From assembly GCF_004791585.1 (NCBI RefSeq), contig NZ_SRUU01000001.1, positions 186,001-250,000 on the forward strand: 64,000 nucleotides of DNA, written 5' to 3'. The notes under the pieces were generated by a model. The model did not search any database, had not been told where the DNA came from, and saw only the letters and a list, made by a program, of their open reading frames with translations. Position 1 is the first letter of the stretch, and every line of letters begins with the position of its first letter. Source of the stretch: Mesorhizobium sp. M1C.F.Ca.ET.210.01.1.1. Its GTDB lineage: Bacteria > Pseudomonadota > Alphaproteobacteria > Rhizobiales > Rhizobiaceae. Both the position numbers and the translations under genes were made by a program. This document shows, one piece after another, positions 35,747 to 43,198 of this stretch.

Positions 35747-35917
35747 TCAGGTCAGCTGCCACGCTGCCGTCAGTACCAGGGCCGCAAGGAGCGCGACGGC
35801 GCCGAGGCGAAGCGAAAGATGGGAGGAACGAGGCGATGCCGGCGGATCGGCGTCTTGAAAGCCGCTCATCGAGACGCGGGCGGCCTGCTCCAGCCTGTTC
35901 ATATCGGCAACCATCAT
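35747..35917 (-). CDS. Small tail-anchored membrane protein (56 aa)
   Basis: A short frame with start ATG 35917 (or 35914) preceded by GGGAGGATTGGA, an excellent ribosome binding site. The product begins MMVADMNRLEQAARVSMSGF, has a Pro/Ser-rich middle, and ends with a single hydrophobic helix, LRLGAVALLAALVLTAAW, followed by QLT. It therefore looks like a C-terminally anchored inner-membrane protein. The frame overlaps longer open frames in other phases, but only this one has both a ribosome binding site and a sensible protein. Function unknown. Confidence 0.6.
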   Translation of the reverse strand: MMVADMNRLEQAARVSMSGFQDADPPASPRSSHLSLRLGAVALLAALVLTAAWQLT

Positions 35918-36040
35918 TCCAATCCTCCCAAATCGCGTCGCGGAGCGCGGCTGGGTCTTTGCAGGGCATCCGTGCGGTTCAGCGTCGGAGCGGAACCGCC
36001 GATCCGCTCCAAGTATTTGTCTTGCCCAAGTGTTGGTCTT

Positions 36041-36090
36041 GCGCGACTCCTGACGGAAGCCCGTCTCGCGCTTTCCTGGAACTGCTTTAG
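36041..36090 (+). repeat. Dispersed palindromic repeat, family A, diverged copy
   Basis: GCGCGACTCCTGACGGAAGC, then CGCTTTCCTGGAACTGCTTTAG aligns with the family A copies at 30703 and 54433, with several substitutions that weaken the terminal inverted repeat. Confidence 0.5.
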
Positions 36091-36154
36091 CCGGGAACAG
36101 AATCGGACTTTATGGTGAACAGTCGGTTAAGGCATTTGCCGGCGAAGGCAGCAG

Positions 36155-37186
36155 TCACTCTATCTCGAAGTTCCCGCGGGGGACAGTTAGGCGATATTCG
36201 AGGCGGCCCTCTTCGATACCGAGCGTGGCGGAGCCGTTCAGCGAGGTTGGTACCACGCGTTCCAGGGCGACGCTGCCAAAGCGCTTTTTGTTGCGCGGCC
36301 CGGCATCGATCCTTTCGGTCCAGACCAGCAGCAGCCCGGGCGATGCCTCCTGGCCCGTCGCGATACTGGCACTTACCTTGACCTGGCCATCCGGTCGCGA
36401 CAGGGCGCCATAACTTACCGAATTCACGGCCAGTTCATGCATTGCCAGCCCGATATGCAGGGCGGCATTCGGGTTGAGGTAGGGATTTTCGCCGTCGAAA
36501 CGCAAGCTGTGGCTTGGGTCGGCGCTATAGCGGCCGACCTGGCCGGATACGAGCTCGCGAAGCGCCGCTCCCCGCCAGTTGGAGGACGTCACCAGGTCTT
36601 GAGACGAGGCGAGCGACTGGAGGCGACCGCGGAAGCGAGTCAGGAAATCGCCAAGCGACTCGGAGTAGCGCCCCGTCTGAGTGGCGATGCTCTGGATGAT
36701 GGCGAGAAGGTTCTTCGAGCGATGGCTGACCTCGCGCAGCAGCGTCTTCAGCGTCTGTTCGCGGCGTTTCTGCTCCGTCGTCTCGACCATGGTGGTGACG
36801 ACGCCCTGGACCTCGCCGGAATCGCCGCGATCGGCGTCGATCCAGATATGGAACCAGCGCACGCCGTCAGTGTCAGGGACGCCAACCTCGAGGCGGTCGG
36901 CATTGCCGGTTTCAACCACCTTGCGTTTGGTGGCGCTTATGCGCTCGGCCTGCGCGGGGGAAAGCAAATCCTTCCCGTCGGCCGTCTCGGAAGCCCAAGG
37001 CGCGCGCATGTTGCGGGCCCAGACGGTCTTCATCTCCCGATCCTGATAGAGGACCGAGATTCCAGCATTGTGAAGCGCGTGAAGCAGGGCGCGTCCAATC
37101 TGCATTCCGCTTTCCGACGGATGCAACGCGATCACCTCGTCGCTGCGCTTGCCGGCATCGTCCTGCTGTGAGGCCTTGGAACGCAT
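36155..37186 (-). CDS. PAS-containing HWE-family histidine kinase (soluble)
   Basis: A 343-residue cytoplasmic kinase. A PAS domain (about 30-140: ALHNAGISVLYQDREMKTVW, then VRWFHIWIDADRGDSGEVQG) is followed by an HWE/HisKA_2 core. The H-box is LLREVSHRSKNLLAIIQSIA. The N-box MHELAVNSVSYGALS is slightly unlike the usual HELATNAxKYGALS, and LLVWTERID supplies the W-x-E element. No membrane segment. Located 450 bp from phyR in the stress-response island, it is a candidate PhyR kinase. Confidence 0.9.
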   Translation of the reverse strand: MRSKASQQDDAGKRSDEVIALHPSESGMQIGRALLHALHNAGISVLYQDREMKTVWARNMRAPWASETADGKDLLSPAQAERISATKRKVVETGNADRLEVGVPDTDGVRWFHIWIDADRGDSGEVQGVVTTMVETTEQKRREQTLKTLLREVSHRSKNLLAIIQSIATQTGRYSESLGDFLTRFRGRLQSLASSQDLVTSSNWRGAALRELVSGQVGRYSADPSHSLRFDGENPYLNPNAALHIGLAMHELAVNSVSYGALSRPDGQVKVSASIATGQEASPGLLLVWTERIDAGPRNKKRFGSVALERVVPTSLNGSATLGIEEGRLEYRLTVPRGNFEIE

Positions 37187-37363
37187 TCGGTGTTTCCCGC
37201 ATCCGGGCTGAACGGCTTACGGCAAGCTGCCTCGCCTTGACATGCCGCGGCCGCACGCGGCCTCAAAAACGGTCCGCCGGACGATGTCCTTTGGGGGACT
37301 CCGCCCGGCGGTGGCTGGAAACCGTTTGAGGGGTGCGGCTTCCAGTGTTCGACGTTCCCAGCG

Positions 37364-37528
37364 TCAGGTTCTCCTGACGAGGCCGGCAATGAGCGAAATC
37401 ACTAGGAAGGCAAGGAAGATGAAGAACAATATCTGCGCGATGCCAGCCGATGTGCCGGCAATGCCGCCAAACCCAAGCGCGCCGGCGATGATCGCAACCA
37501 CAAGAAAAACGAGCGCCCAGTACAGCAT
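37364..37528 (-). CDS. DUF1328 small membrane protein (YtjA family)
   Basis: A 54-residue protein with two hydrophobic helices ([20 protein letters not shown] and [20 protein letters not shown]) ending RRT, exactly the DUF1328/YtjA pattern. The start at 37528 has GGAAGGAGACGTATC upstream. A perfect EcfG-type promoter lies 28 bp further upstream (37556-37580), so it is a predicted general-stress gene. Function unknown. Confidence 0.92.
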   Translation of the reverse strand: MLYWALVFLVVAIIAGALGFGGIAGTSAGIAQILFFIFLAFLVISLIAGLVRRT

Positions 37529-37555
37529 GATACGTCTCCTTCCGATGATCTGAAA

Positions 37556-37580
37556 AACGTGGCTGGGTGCCGTTTGTTCC
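37556..37580 (-). promoter_or_regulatory. Predicted EcfG-type promoter of the DUF1328 gene
   Basis: GGAAC-N16-CGTT on the minus strand, 28 bp before the ATG. Confidence 0.78.
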
Positions 37581-37638
37581 ACCATTCGCGGAAAAAGACG
37601 ATCCCCCAATAAAGGCTTTTGGAATCAAACCGATGCGG

Positions 37639-38433
37639 TCAGGCCGCAGCCCTTGCCTGCCGGTCAAAGAAGAGCGCCTGGCTGATCAGAGCCTTGACCA
37701 TGTCGGGATTGAACGGCTTGGTCACCAGAAACGCCGGTTCGGGGCGTTCGCCGGTCAAAAGGCGCTCGGGGAAAGCGGTGATGAAGATCACCGGCACCGG
37801 CGTCGAGGACAGGATCTCGTTCACGGCCTCGATGCCTGAGCTGCCGTCGGCGAGCTGGATGTCGGCCAGAACCATTTTCGGACGCGTCTTGCCGAACACG
37901 GCAACCGCCTCGGCGTGCGTGCGCGCCGTGCCGACCACACGGTGCCCGAGGCTTTCGACCATCTCCTCGATATCCATGGCGATCAGCGGCTCGTCCTCGA
38001 TGATCAGCACGTCGGTCGCGACCTGGCGGGAAATCTCGCTGCTGGCCTGGGCAAGCAATTCGGAGAATTCCTGCTCGTCGGCGTCGAGGATTTCGGCCGC
38101 TTCGTCCTCGCTGAAACCCTCCACGGCAACCAGTAGGAAGGCCTGCCGCGGCCGCGGCGCGATCGCGTTCAGATTGGCGGCCGCCCGCTGCTCCCAGGCG
38201 GTCTGCGCATGCTCTTGCGGCACGCGGATGGCAATCGAGGTGAAGAGCCTGGCGAAAACCTTGTACAGCGCGATCCGGTCGCTCGAAGCCTTGGGGAAGA
38301 CTTCGGTGTCGGCGATGATAGCCTCCAGCATCGCCGCGACCAGCGCATCGCCGCTTTCCTGCGATCCCGAGACTGCGCGCGAAAAGCGGCGCAGGAACGG
38401 CAGGTGAGGAGCGATGGTTGCGGATAGGCTCAT
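37639..38433 (-). CDS. phyR: General stress response regulator PhyR (anti-anti-sigma factor)
   Basis: PhyR mimics a sigma factor: when phosphorylated, its N-terminal domain binds NepR and frees EcfG. The 264-residue protein has a sigma-like domain at 1-135 (region-4-like RPRQAFLLVAVEGFSEDEAA, with the helix after it). A C-terminal receiver at 140-255 has LIIEDEPLIAMDIEEMVESL and MVLADIQLADGSSGIEAV with the phospho-acceptor Asp, then FITAFPERLL and LVTKPFN. It is divergent from nepR-ecfG with its own predicted EcfG promoter at 38496-38520, forming the standard positive loop. Confidence 0.97.
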   Translation of the reverse strand: MSLSATIAPHLPFLRRFSRAVSGSQESGDALVAAMLEAIIADTEVFPKASSDRIALYKVFARLFTSIAIRVPQEHAQTAWEQRAAANLNAIAPRPRQAFLLVAVEGFSEDEAAEILDADEQEFSELLAQASSEISRQVATDVLIIEDEPLIAMDIEEMVESLGHRVVGTARTHAEAVAVFGKTRPKMVLADIQLADGSSGIEAVNEILSSTPVPVIFITAFPERLLTGERPEPAFLVTKPFNPDMVKALISQALFFDRQARAAA

Positions 38434-38495
38434 ATCTGACGTCTCCCTCAGATGACGTTGTTGTAGTCACAGGCTGTGCCTGCCCCGGCAAAACC

Positions 38496-38520
38496 AACGC
38501 CGGCTTTCTGAAAAAGTTCC
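38496..38520 (-). promoter_or_regulatory. Predicted EcfG-type promoter of phyR
   Basis: GGAAC-N16-CGTT on the minus strand, about 63 bp before the phyR ATG, back to back with the nepR promoter. Confidence 0.82.
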
Positions 38521-38529
38521 GTTGGGCCT

Positions 38530-38554
38530 GGAACTAAATTAGGAAGCGGGCGTT
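38530..38554 (+). promoter_or_regulatory. Predicted EcfG-type promoter of nepR-ecfG
   Basis: GGAAC-N16-CGTT on the plus strand, about 92 bp before the nepR ATG; autoregulation of the sigma factor is the known arrangement in alphaproteobacteria. Confidence 0.82.
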
Positions 38555-38645
38555 TCGGGGGTTCGGGATGGGCAACCAGACGAATGTGCCGCTTGCGTTA
38601 CGGTCTGTGTTCTAAGGCGGTTCAGGTGCTGGAATTAGGGCGAAT

Positions 38646-38849
38646 ATGAAAGAAATGTCAAAGAATTCGACAACTGGCGCCGCGAACAGGCACCGGAACG
38701 GAGGCGGCAATCCGCTCGGGCCTAACTCCGAGATCGCCCGCAAACTCAAACAATATTACGACGAGCTGGTTTCCGACCAGGTGCCGGATCGATTCGCACA
38801 GTTGCTCAGCCAACTGGAAAAGGCCGAACCCGCCGAGAAAAAGGATTGA
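38646..38849 (+). CDS. nepR: Anti-sigma factor NepR
   Basis: Sequesters EcfG until phosphorylated PhyR binds it. The 67-residue protein has a disordered, Asn/Gly-rich N-terminus (1-28), then the conserved NepR helices (NSEIARKLKQYYDELVSDQV, PDRFAQLLSQLEKAE). It lies two bases before the ecfG start and opposite phyR, the textbook cluster. Confidence 0.95.
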   Translation: MKEMSKNSTTGAANRHRNGGGNPLGPNSEIARKLKQYYDELVSDQVPDRFAQLLSQLEKAEPAEKKD

Positions 38850-38851
38850 GC

Positions 38852-39403
38852 ATGGCGGCGGTCTCCCAGAGCTTCAAGACCGAGTTGCTCGGTGCGATAC
38901 CGAGCCTGCGTGCTTTTGCGGTGTCGCTGACGCAGAATGCCGACAAGGCAGATGACCTCGTCCAGGAAACCCTGGTCAAGGCGTGGGACAAGCATGAGAG
39001 CTTCCAGCCGGGCACCAATCTCAAGGCCTGGCTGTTCACCATCCTGCGCAACGAATTCTACTCGCAGATGCGCAAGCGCGGCCGCGAGGTGCAGGACAGC
39101 GACGGCATCATGACAGCAAGGCTTGCCGTTCACCCGGCCCAGCATGGCCAACTCGACCTCAAGGATTTTCGCGGCGCGCTGGAGCAGTTGCCGGAGGATC
39201 AGCGCGAGGCCATCATCCTGATCGGCGCGTCCGGCTTCTCCTACGAAGAGGCGGCCGAGATCTGCGGCTGCGCGGTCGGCACGATCAAGAGCCGGGTCAG
39301 CCGGGCGCGCGCCCGGCTGCAGGATATCCTCAAGATTTCCGGCGAGGACGAATACGGCCCCGATGCGATCTCGGCGCAGGTGACCGGCTCGAACGCGGCC
39401 TGA
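38852..39403 (+). CDS. ecfG: ECF sigma factor EcfG (general stress response)
   Basis: Sigma factor that directs transcription from GGAAC-N16/17-CGTT promoters. The 183-residue protein has region 2 (AFAVSLTQNADKADDLVQET, LKAWLFTILRNEFYSQMRKR) and region 4 (LEQLPEDQREAIILIGASGF, EAAEICGCAVGTIKSRVSRA). The ATG at 38852 is two bases after the nepR stop, so translation is probably coupled. It belongs to the ECF15 group by its PhyR/NepR context. Confidence 0.96.
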   Translation: MAAVSQSFKTELLGAIPSLRAFAVSLTQNADKADDLVQETLVKAWDKHESFQPGTNLKAWLFTILRNEFYSQMRKRGREVQDSDGIMTARLAVHPAQHGQLDLKDFRGALEQLPEDQREAIILIGASGFSYEEAAEICGCAVGTIKSRVSRARARLQDILKISGEDEYGPDAISAQVTGSNAA

Positions 39404-39426
39404 CAGCCCCGAGCCGTTCAGCTTGC

Positions 39427-39470
39427 GCGCAATTCTGAACGGAAGCCGCTACACACTCTTCGTGGTTCCA
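39427..39470 (+). repeat. Dispersed palindromic repeat, family A, partial copy
   Basis: CGCAATTCTGAACGGAAGCC, then CACACTCTTCGTGGTTCC matches the left two-thirds of the family A element; the right end has decayed. It lies between convergent ecfG and a response-regulator gene. Confidence 0.5.
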
Positions 39471-39483
39471 TCCGGCTGCGTCG

Positions 39484-39864
39484 TCAGGCCGCTTTCGCGC
39501 GTCCGCAGGCGACTGCCACGGCCCCAATCAGATCTTCTCCCGAGTAGGGTTTGGCAACCAGCCGGACTTCCGGAAAAGAGCTCTCGATCTCTTCCGCGTC
39601 GGAATAACCGGAGGCAAAGACGAATGGAACGCCTGCGCTGCGCAGCCGCCCCGCGAAGTCCAGCGTCGAGGCCCCGCCAAGCATCAGGTCGACGATAGCG
39701 GCATCGAACCACGACAGCCCGTCGCGTTGGTCGATTTCGGCCAGATCGCGGACAATCGTGACGTCGGCTGCGCCCTGATCACGGCATAGTTGCTCGACAT
39801 CCATCGCGATCAGGAACTCGTCCTCCAGGACCAGGATACGCAATCCGTCTAGCAATAAGGGCAC
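39484..39864 (-). CDS. Single-domain response regulator, FAT GUY-like
   Basis: A 126-residue stand-alone receiver with no output domain: ILVLEDEFLIAMDVEQL (acidic pair), FDAAIVDLMLGG (phospho-acceptor Asp), VPFVFASGYSDAEEI and LVAKPYSGEDL (Lys). The PFVFASGY element matches the motif that defines FAT GUY receivers such as Sphingomonas SdrG, which act in the phosphorelay to PhyR. Position next to ecfG supports the same role: shuttling phosphate between HWE kinases and PhyR. Confidence 0.85.
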   Translation of the reverse strand: MPLLLDGLRILVLEDEFLIAMDVEQLCRDQGAADVTIVRDLAEIDQRDGLSWFDAAIVDLMLGGASTLDFAGRLRSAGVPFVFASGYSDAEEIESSFPEVRLVAKPYSGEDLIGAVAVACGRAKAA

Positions 39865-39962
39865 GTGCGAGCGACTCCTAACGATTGCCCGCAGTCATGC
39901 GCGGTATTTGGCTCTATGTCATTTAAAAAAGACATCACGGGGTATGCAGCTTCGTGATCGGC

Positions 39963-39987
39963 GGAACCTCGGTTGGCGTGGAGCGTT
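39963..39987 (+). promoter_or_regulatory. Predicted EcfG-type promoter of the Crp/Fnr gene
   Basis: GGAAC-N16-CGTT on the plus strand, 43 bp before the ATG at 40031. Confidence 0.75.
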
Positions 39988-40030
39988 TCCATCTGCCCGA
40001 TCGGGGCAGGGAATTTCGAGAGGGGTCGAA

Positions 40031-40792
40031 ATGTCCAGCCAGAGCGCACGTTCCGTACCTAGCCGGCAGTATCCTTGCGAAAAATGCCCGCTGCGGCCGC
40101 TGCCGGTCTTTCGCGCGTTCGAAAGCCAGGAACTGTCGTTCGTCAGCGGCTTCAAGAAAGGGGAGCTTGCCGTCGAAAAGGGTGCGACCGTGCTGGTCGA
40201 AGGCAGCCATAGCGCGCATCTCTACACCGTGCTTTCAGGCTGGGCATTCCGCTACAAGCTCTTGCCCGACGGGCGGCGGCAAATCCTCAACTATTCCATG
40301 CCCGGCGATCTCATTGGCCTGCAAGGCAGCCTGATGGGTGAAATGCAGCATTCCGTCGAGGCCTTGTCGCCGATGCTGCTGTGCGTCTTCGAGCGCGACC
40401 AGTTGCACGAGCTTTACCGCAACCACCCGGGCCTCGCTTACGACATCACCTGGATAGCATCGCGCGAAGAGCGCATGCTGGACGAGAACCTGCTCAGCAT
40501 AGGCCGGCGATCCGCGCTCGAACGCGTCGCCTATCTCATCGCCTTCATCTCCAGTCGTGCCCGCAGCGTCGGCCTGAATGGCAACGCGGCGGTGCGAATA
40601 CCGATCACGCAGCAGCATATCGCCGATACGCTTGGCCTGTCGCTGGTCCACACCAACAAGACGATACGCAAGCTGATGGATCGCAAGCTGATCCTTTGGC
40701 GGGAGGGCGGCTGTGAGATCGTCGACCATGAAGGACTGAAGACCCTCGCCGGTTGGGAAGGCCTGGGCGAGGAACGGAGGCCTCTGATCTGA
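40031..40792 (+). CDS. Crp/Fnr family transcriptional regulator
   Basis: A 253-residue protein. A short N-terminal segment with CEKCPLRPL (a C-x2-C pair common in rhizobial Crp/Fnr proteins) precedes a cyclic-nucleotide-binding-like domain (about 35-150, LVEGSHSAHLYTVLSGWAFR, NYSMPGDLIGLQGSL). A winged HTH follows at about 165-240 (ITQQHIADTLGLSLVHTNKT, IRKLMDRKLILWREGG). It lacks the four-cysteine set of true FNR, so an oxygen-sensing cluster is not supported. The start at 40031 has GAGAGGGGTCGAA upstream. A predicted EcfG promoter makes it a likely secondary regulator in the stress response. Confidence 0.9.
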   Translation: MSSQSARSVPSRQYPCEKCPLRPLPVFRAFESQELSFVSGFKKGELAVEKGATVLVEGSHSAHLYTVLSGWAFRYKLLPDGRRQILNYSMPGDLIGLQGSLMGEMQHSVEALSPMLLCVFERDQLHELYRNHPGLAYDITWIASREERMLDENLLSIGRRSALERVAYLIAFISSRARSVGLNGNAAVRIPITQQHIADTLGLSLVHTNKTIRKLMDRKLILWREGGCEIVDHEGLKTLAGWEGLGEERRPLI

Positions 40793-40853
40793 GGGAACTT
40801 GACCGCCGTCAATGCGCCCGCCCCCGCGCCTGGTAATGGAGCGATCCAGCTTC

Positions 40854-40878
40854 GGAACCTTGACGTGGATCGAGCGTT
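40854..40878 (+). promoter_or_regulatory. Predicted EcfG-type promoter of the DUF883 gene
   Basis: GGAAC-N16-CGTT on the plus strand, 29 bp before the ATG at 40908. Confidence 0.8.
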
Positions 40879-40907
40879 TAAAGGTAGAAAACACAAGGAG
40901 TTAAGCA

Positions 40908-41234
40908 ATGGCGACCGCCGCAGGCAGAACCGCAAAAGATGCTCCCTCCAACTCCGACCTCGAAGCCGATATCCAGCAATTGCGGGCCGATATCGAGGAA
41001 CTCACCAAGCAATTGGCCAAGACCGGGGAGCATGGTTATGGCGCGGCGCGGCGCGCCGCCGCCGAAGGGGTCGAACAGCTGCGGACGCAGGGTGAAGCGG
41101 CGTTCGAAAGCATGCGCGGCAGCGCCCACGATATCGAGGCGCAGCTCGTGGCCAGCGTTCGCGAAAAACCGGTGACATCGCTGGCGATTGCCGCCGGCGT
41201 CGGCTTCCTGTTCGCGCTGCTCTCCCGCCGCTAG
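40908..41234 (+). CDS. DUF883 family protein (ElaB/YqjD-like)
   Basis: A 108-residue protein: a long helical, charged N-terminal part (DLEADIQQLRADIEELTKQL) with coiled-coil character, then a C-terminal hydrophobic helix TSLAIAAGVGFLFALL ending SRR. This is the ElaB/YqjD architecture; in E. coli YqjD is a stationary-phase inner-membrane protein that can bind ribosomes. ACAAGGAGTTAAGCA is upstream. It is followed seven bases later by a membrane gene, matching the E. coli yqjD-yqjE order, and preceded by a perfect EcfG promoter. Confidence 0.92.
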   Translation: MATAAGRTAKDAPSNSDLEADIQQLRADIEELTKQLAKTGEHGYGAARRAAAEGVEQLRTQGEAAFESMRGSAHDIEAQLVASVREKPVTSLAIAAGVGFLFALLSRR

Positions 41235-41241
41235 CTTGCAG

Positions 41242-41706
41242 ATGGGGACGCTCGCCTCGTTGATTTCGGCCCTTGCCTCCGGCGAGGCGATGGCCGTTTT
41301 GCGAAGGGCGCGAATGACGGCAATCCTCTATGGGCTTGCCGCCATCCTTGCCTTGAGCGGTATCGGCTTCCTCATCGGCGCCGCTTACATCTGGCTTGCC
41401 GCCCGCTACGGGCCATTGGCGACGTCGCTGGGATTTGGCCTGGGGTTCCTGGTTTTGGCGGCACTCATCGTGCTTATTGATCGCCTGACGACGGGCATGC
41501 GTGCGCGGCGCCGGGCGCGCCGACGCAAGGCCGACATGACGGCGCTCGGCGTTACCGCGGCGCTTGCGCTGCTGCCGGCGCTTGCCAAGAGCAAGGGCGG
41601 CATGGGCGCAGCCCTTGCGCCCGTCATCGCGCTCGTCGCCTATGCCGTCTATCGCGAGAATATGGGATCCAGGCCGCGAAACCCGGATTCCGGCGAAACG
41701 TCGTAG
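41242..41706 (+). CDS. Phage-holin/YqjE-like membrane protein
   Basis: A 154-residue protein with two close hydrophobic helices (about 30-55, AILYGLAAILALSGIGFLIG; 60-90, LATSLGFGLGFLVLAALIVL) and an Arg-rich turn (MRARRRARRRKAD). A third, weaker helical region (LGVTAALALLPALAKSKGGM) and a polar tail follow. Position behind a DUF883/YqjD-like gene suggests the YqjE family (DUF1469). It probably shares the EcfG promoter at 40854. Confidence 0.8.
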   Translation: MGTLASLISALASGEAMAVLRRARMTAILYGLAAILALSGIGFLIGAAYIWLAARYGPLATSLGFGLGFLVLAALIVLIDRLTTGMRARRRARRRKADMTALGVTAALALLPALAKSKGGMGAALAPVIALVAYAVYRENMGSRPRNPDSGETS

Positions 41707-41769
41707 GCGCCAGGAAGACGCTGTCCGGCATTTGACCGCGCTGCCGCCTACCTCCCTAAGCCTTGGTTC

Positions 41770-41794
41770 GGAACCTTCACGCAAAGGGCCCGTT
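41770..41794 (+). promoter_or_regulatory. Predicted EcfG-type promoter of a small membrane protein gene
   Basis: GGAAC-N16-CGTT on the plus strand, 51 bp before the ATG at 41846. Confidence 0.75.
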
Positions 41795-41845
41795 ACCCAA
41801 CAGCCGTGACCGAAGCGCCCGCCGCCAGCGACACGGAGGCCAGCA

Positions 41846-42049
41846 ATGACCAAGATCGTTCCTAAAGACAAAGCCCGCCAGGGCCATTGGGGCTGGCATG
41901 CGCTCAGGATCCTTGTCGCCGGGCTGCTGCTGGCCTTCATCGCCTGGGGCGCGGTCGAGATTTATGGCGAAATGATCAAGGCGCCGACGAGCGGGCAGAG
42001 CGCGCCGCAAGCGCCGGCGACCGGGCAGAGACCCACGCAAGGCGGCTGA
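41846..42049 (+). CDS. Small single-pass membrane protein
   Basis: A 67-residue protein with a basic N-terminus (MTKIVPKDKARQGHWGWHAL), one helix (RILVAGLLLAFIAWGAVEIY) and a Gln/Pro/Ala-rich tail facing the periplasm. GGAGGCCAGCA precedes the ATG. A perfect EcfG-type promoter stands upstream, so it is a predicted stress gene. Family not recognised. Confidence 0.8.
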   Translation: MTKIVPKDKARQGHWGWHALRILVAGLLLAFIAWGAVEIYGEMIKAPTSGQSAPQAPATGQRPTQGG

Positions 42050-42055
42050 CCGCTC

Positions 42056-42976
42056 TCATGCCGCCCTTGCCTGCGCGTTTCTTGCCGGAACCAACACGTT
42101 CAAGGCGCCGGGATGAATCTCGACCACCGTCTCGCGTTCCAGCCTGACCAGTTCGCCATCCATGACCGCGCTGAACTTCTTCATCGGCGAATGGATCTTG
42201 AGGATAGCCTTATCGGCCTGGTGGATTTCGATATGTTCGCTGTCGCGCCATCGGCCACGCAGCATGTCGAGCAGCAGTTTCGCCAGGTGGTGACGTTTGC
42301 GCGCCACGCTGACATAGATGCCAAGCAGACCGCCTGCCGGATTGTCCGCATAAGGCAGATGGCCCTCACCGAACAGATTGTTGCTGATGCTGATGCCGGT
42401 CGTGCGAGTGACGATCTCGGCGTTGCCGATGCTCAAGGTGACCTTGAGAGTGCGCGGGTTCTTGATCGTTGCCCATGCTGCGCGAACGCTTGCCTGCATC
42501 TTTCCCAGCCGCGAGCCGAAATCCATGTTCTCCCGAAGCTGCACCATCCTGGCATGCATGCCGATCGAAAACTGGTGCACGAAGGGCTGGCCATTGGCGC
42601 TGGCCATGTCGACGGCCATCACTTCGCCTGTGGCGAAAGAGTTCAGTGCCGCATCAAGCGCCTGCGGGATGCCGAGGCCGCGCGCGAAGAGATTCATCGT
42701 ACCGGCCGGCAGTATGGCCAAGGCCTTCTTTTTGTTCATAAGCAGGGATGCCGCCGTCGAAATCGTGCCGTCGCCGCCTCCTGCGATCACGACATCGATG
42801 TCCGGCTTCGCTATGGCCGTTTCCAATGCCGCGGCAATCTCGCGACCGGCGACAATGTCGATCTGAACCGAATGACCAGCGGCTTCCAACGTCTGGCGGA
42901 GACGGTCGGCAAAGGCGAAAATGTCGACCGTGCGCAATGTGCCGCCGTCCTGGTTCAGCACCGCAGCAAACCGCAT
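42056..42976 (-). CDS. Diacylglycerol kinase-family lipid kinase (YegS-like)
   Basis: Soluble lipid kinase of the DAGK catalytic family, 306 residues. The N-terminal nucleotide domain carries VVIAGGGDGTISTAASLL (the GGGDGT nucleotide loop) and AILPAGTMNLFARGLGIP; the C-terminal domain is beta-rich. Its start at 42976 (MRFAAVLNQDGGTLRT) is chosen from family alignment; the frame is open further upstream without homology. A predicted EcfG promoter with a 17-bp spacer lies at 43015-43040. It converges with the small membrane protein gene, whose stop is 6 bp away. Confidence 0.9.
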   Translation of the reverse strand: MRFAAVLNQDGGTLRTVDIFAFADRLRQTLEAAGHSVQIDIVAGREIAAALETAIAKPDIDVVIAGGGDGTISTAASLLMNKKKALAILPAGTMNLFARGLGIPQALDAALNSFATGEVMAVDMASANGQPFVHQFSIGMHARMVQLRENMDFGSRLGKMQASVRAAWATIKNPRTLKVTLSIGNAEIVTRTTGISISNNLFGEGHLPYADNPAGGLLGIYVSVARKRHHLAKLLLDMLRGRWRDSEHIEIHQADKAILKIHSPMKKFSAVMDGELVRLERETVVEIHPGALNVLVPARNAQARAA

Positions 42977-43014
42977 GCCTACTCCGTCTCTCCCGCTCCC
43001 AGCCGCAGGCTGAA

Positions 43015-43040
43015 AACGGAAAGGGCAGCCGAAAGGTTCC
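43015..43040 (-). promoter_or_regulatory. Predicted EcfG-type promoter of the lipid kinase gene (17-bp spacer)
   Basis: GGAAC-N17-CGTT on the minus strand, 39 bp before the chosen ATG, divergent from the promoter at 43081. Confidence 0.65.
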
Positions 43041-43080
43041 GCGCAGGCCCGGAACCGGCGGCTGAGCACGGGCCCGCTTT

Positions 43081-43105
43081 GGAACAAGGCACCGCTCACG
43101 ACGTT
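43081..43105 (+). promoter_or_regulatory. Predicted EcfG-type promoter of the PRC-barrel gene
   Basis: GGAAC-N16-CGTT on the plus strand, 93 bp before the ATG at 43199. Confidence 0.75.
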
Positions 43106-43198
43106 GTGAAACTGTGGAACATGCCGCGTCCGCCGTGCTTTGGCAGAGGCCGGTCGCGGATGCGGCGTGCACGAAATCAGGCACGAGGAGAGACGATC

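Noticed and set aside
40908..41706. Prophage remnant, because of the holin-like protein
   Set aside because: The holin-like gene pairs with a DUF883/YqjD-type gene as in ordinary bacterial yqjDE and has a stress promoter; no other phage genes are present.
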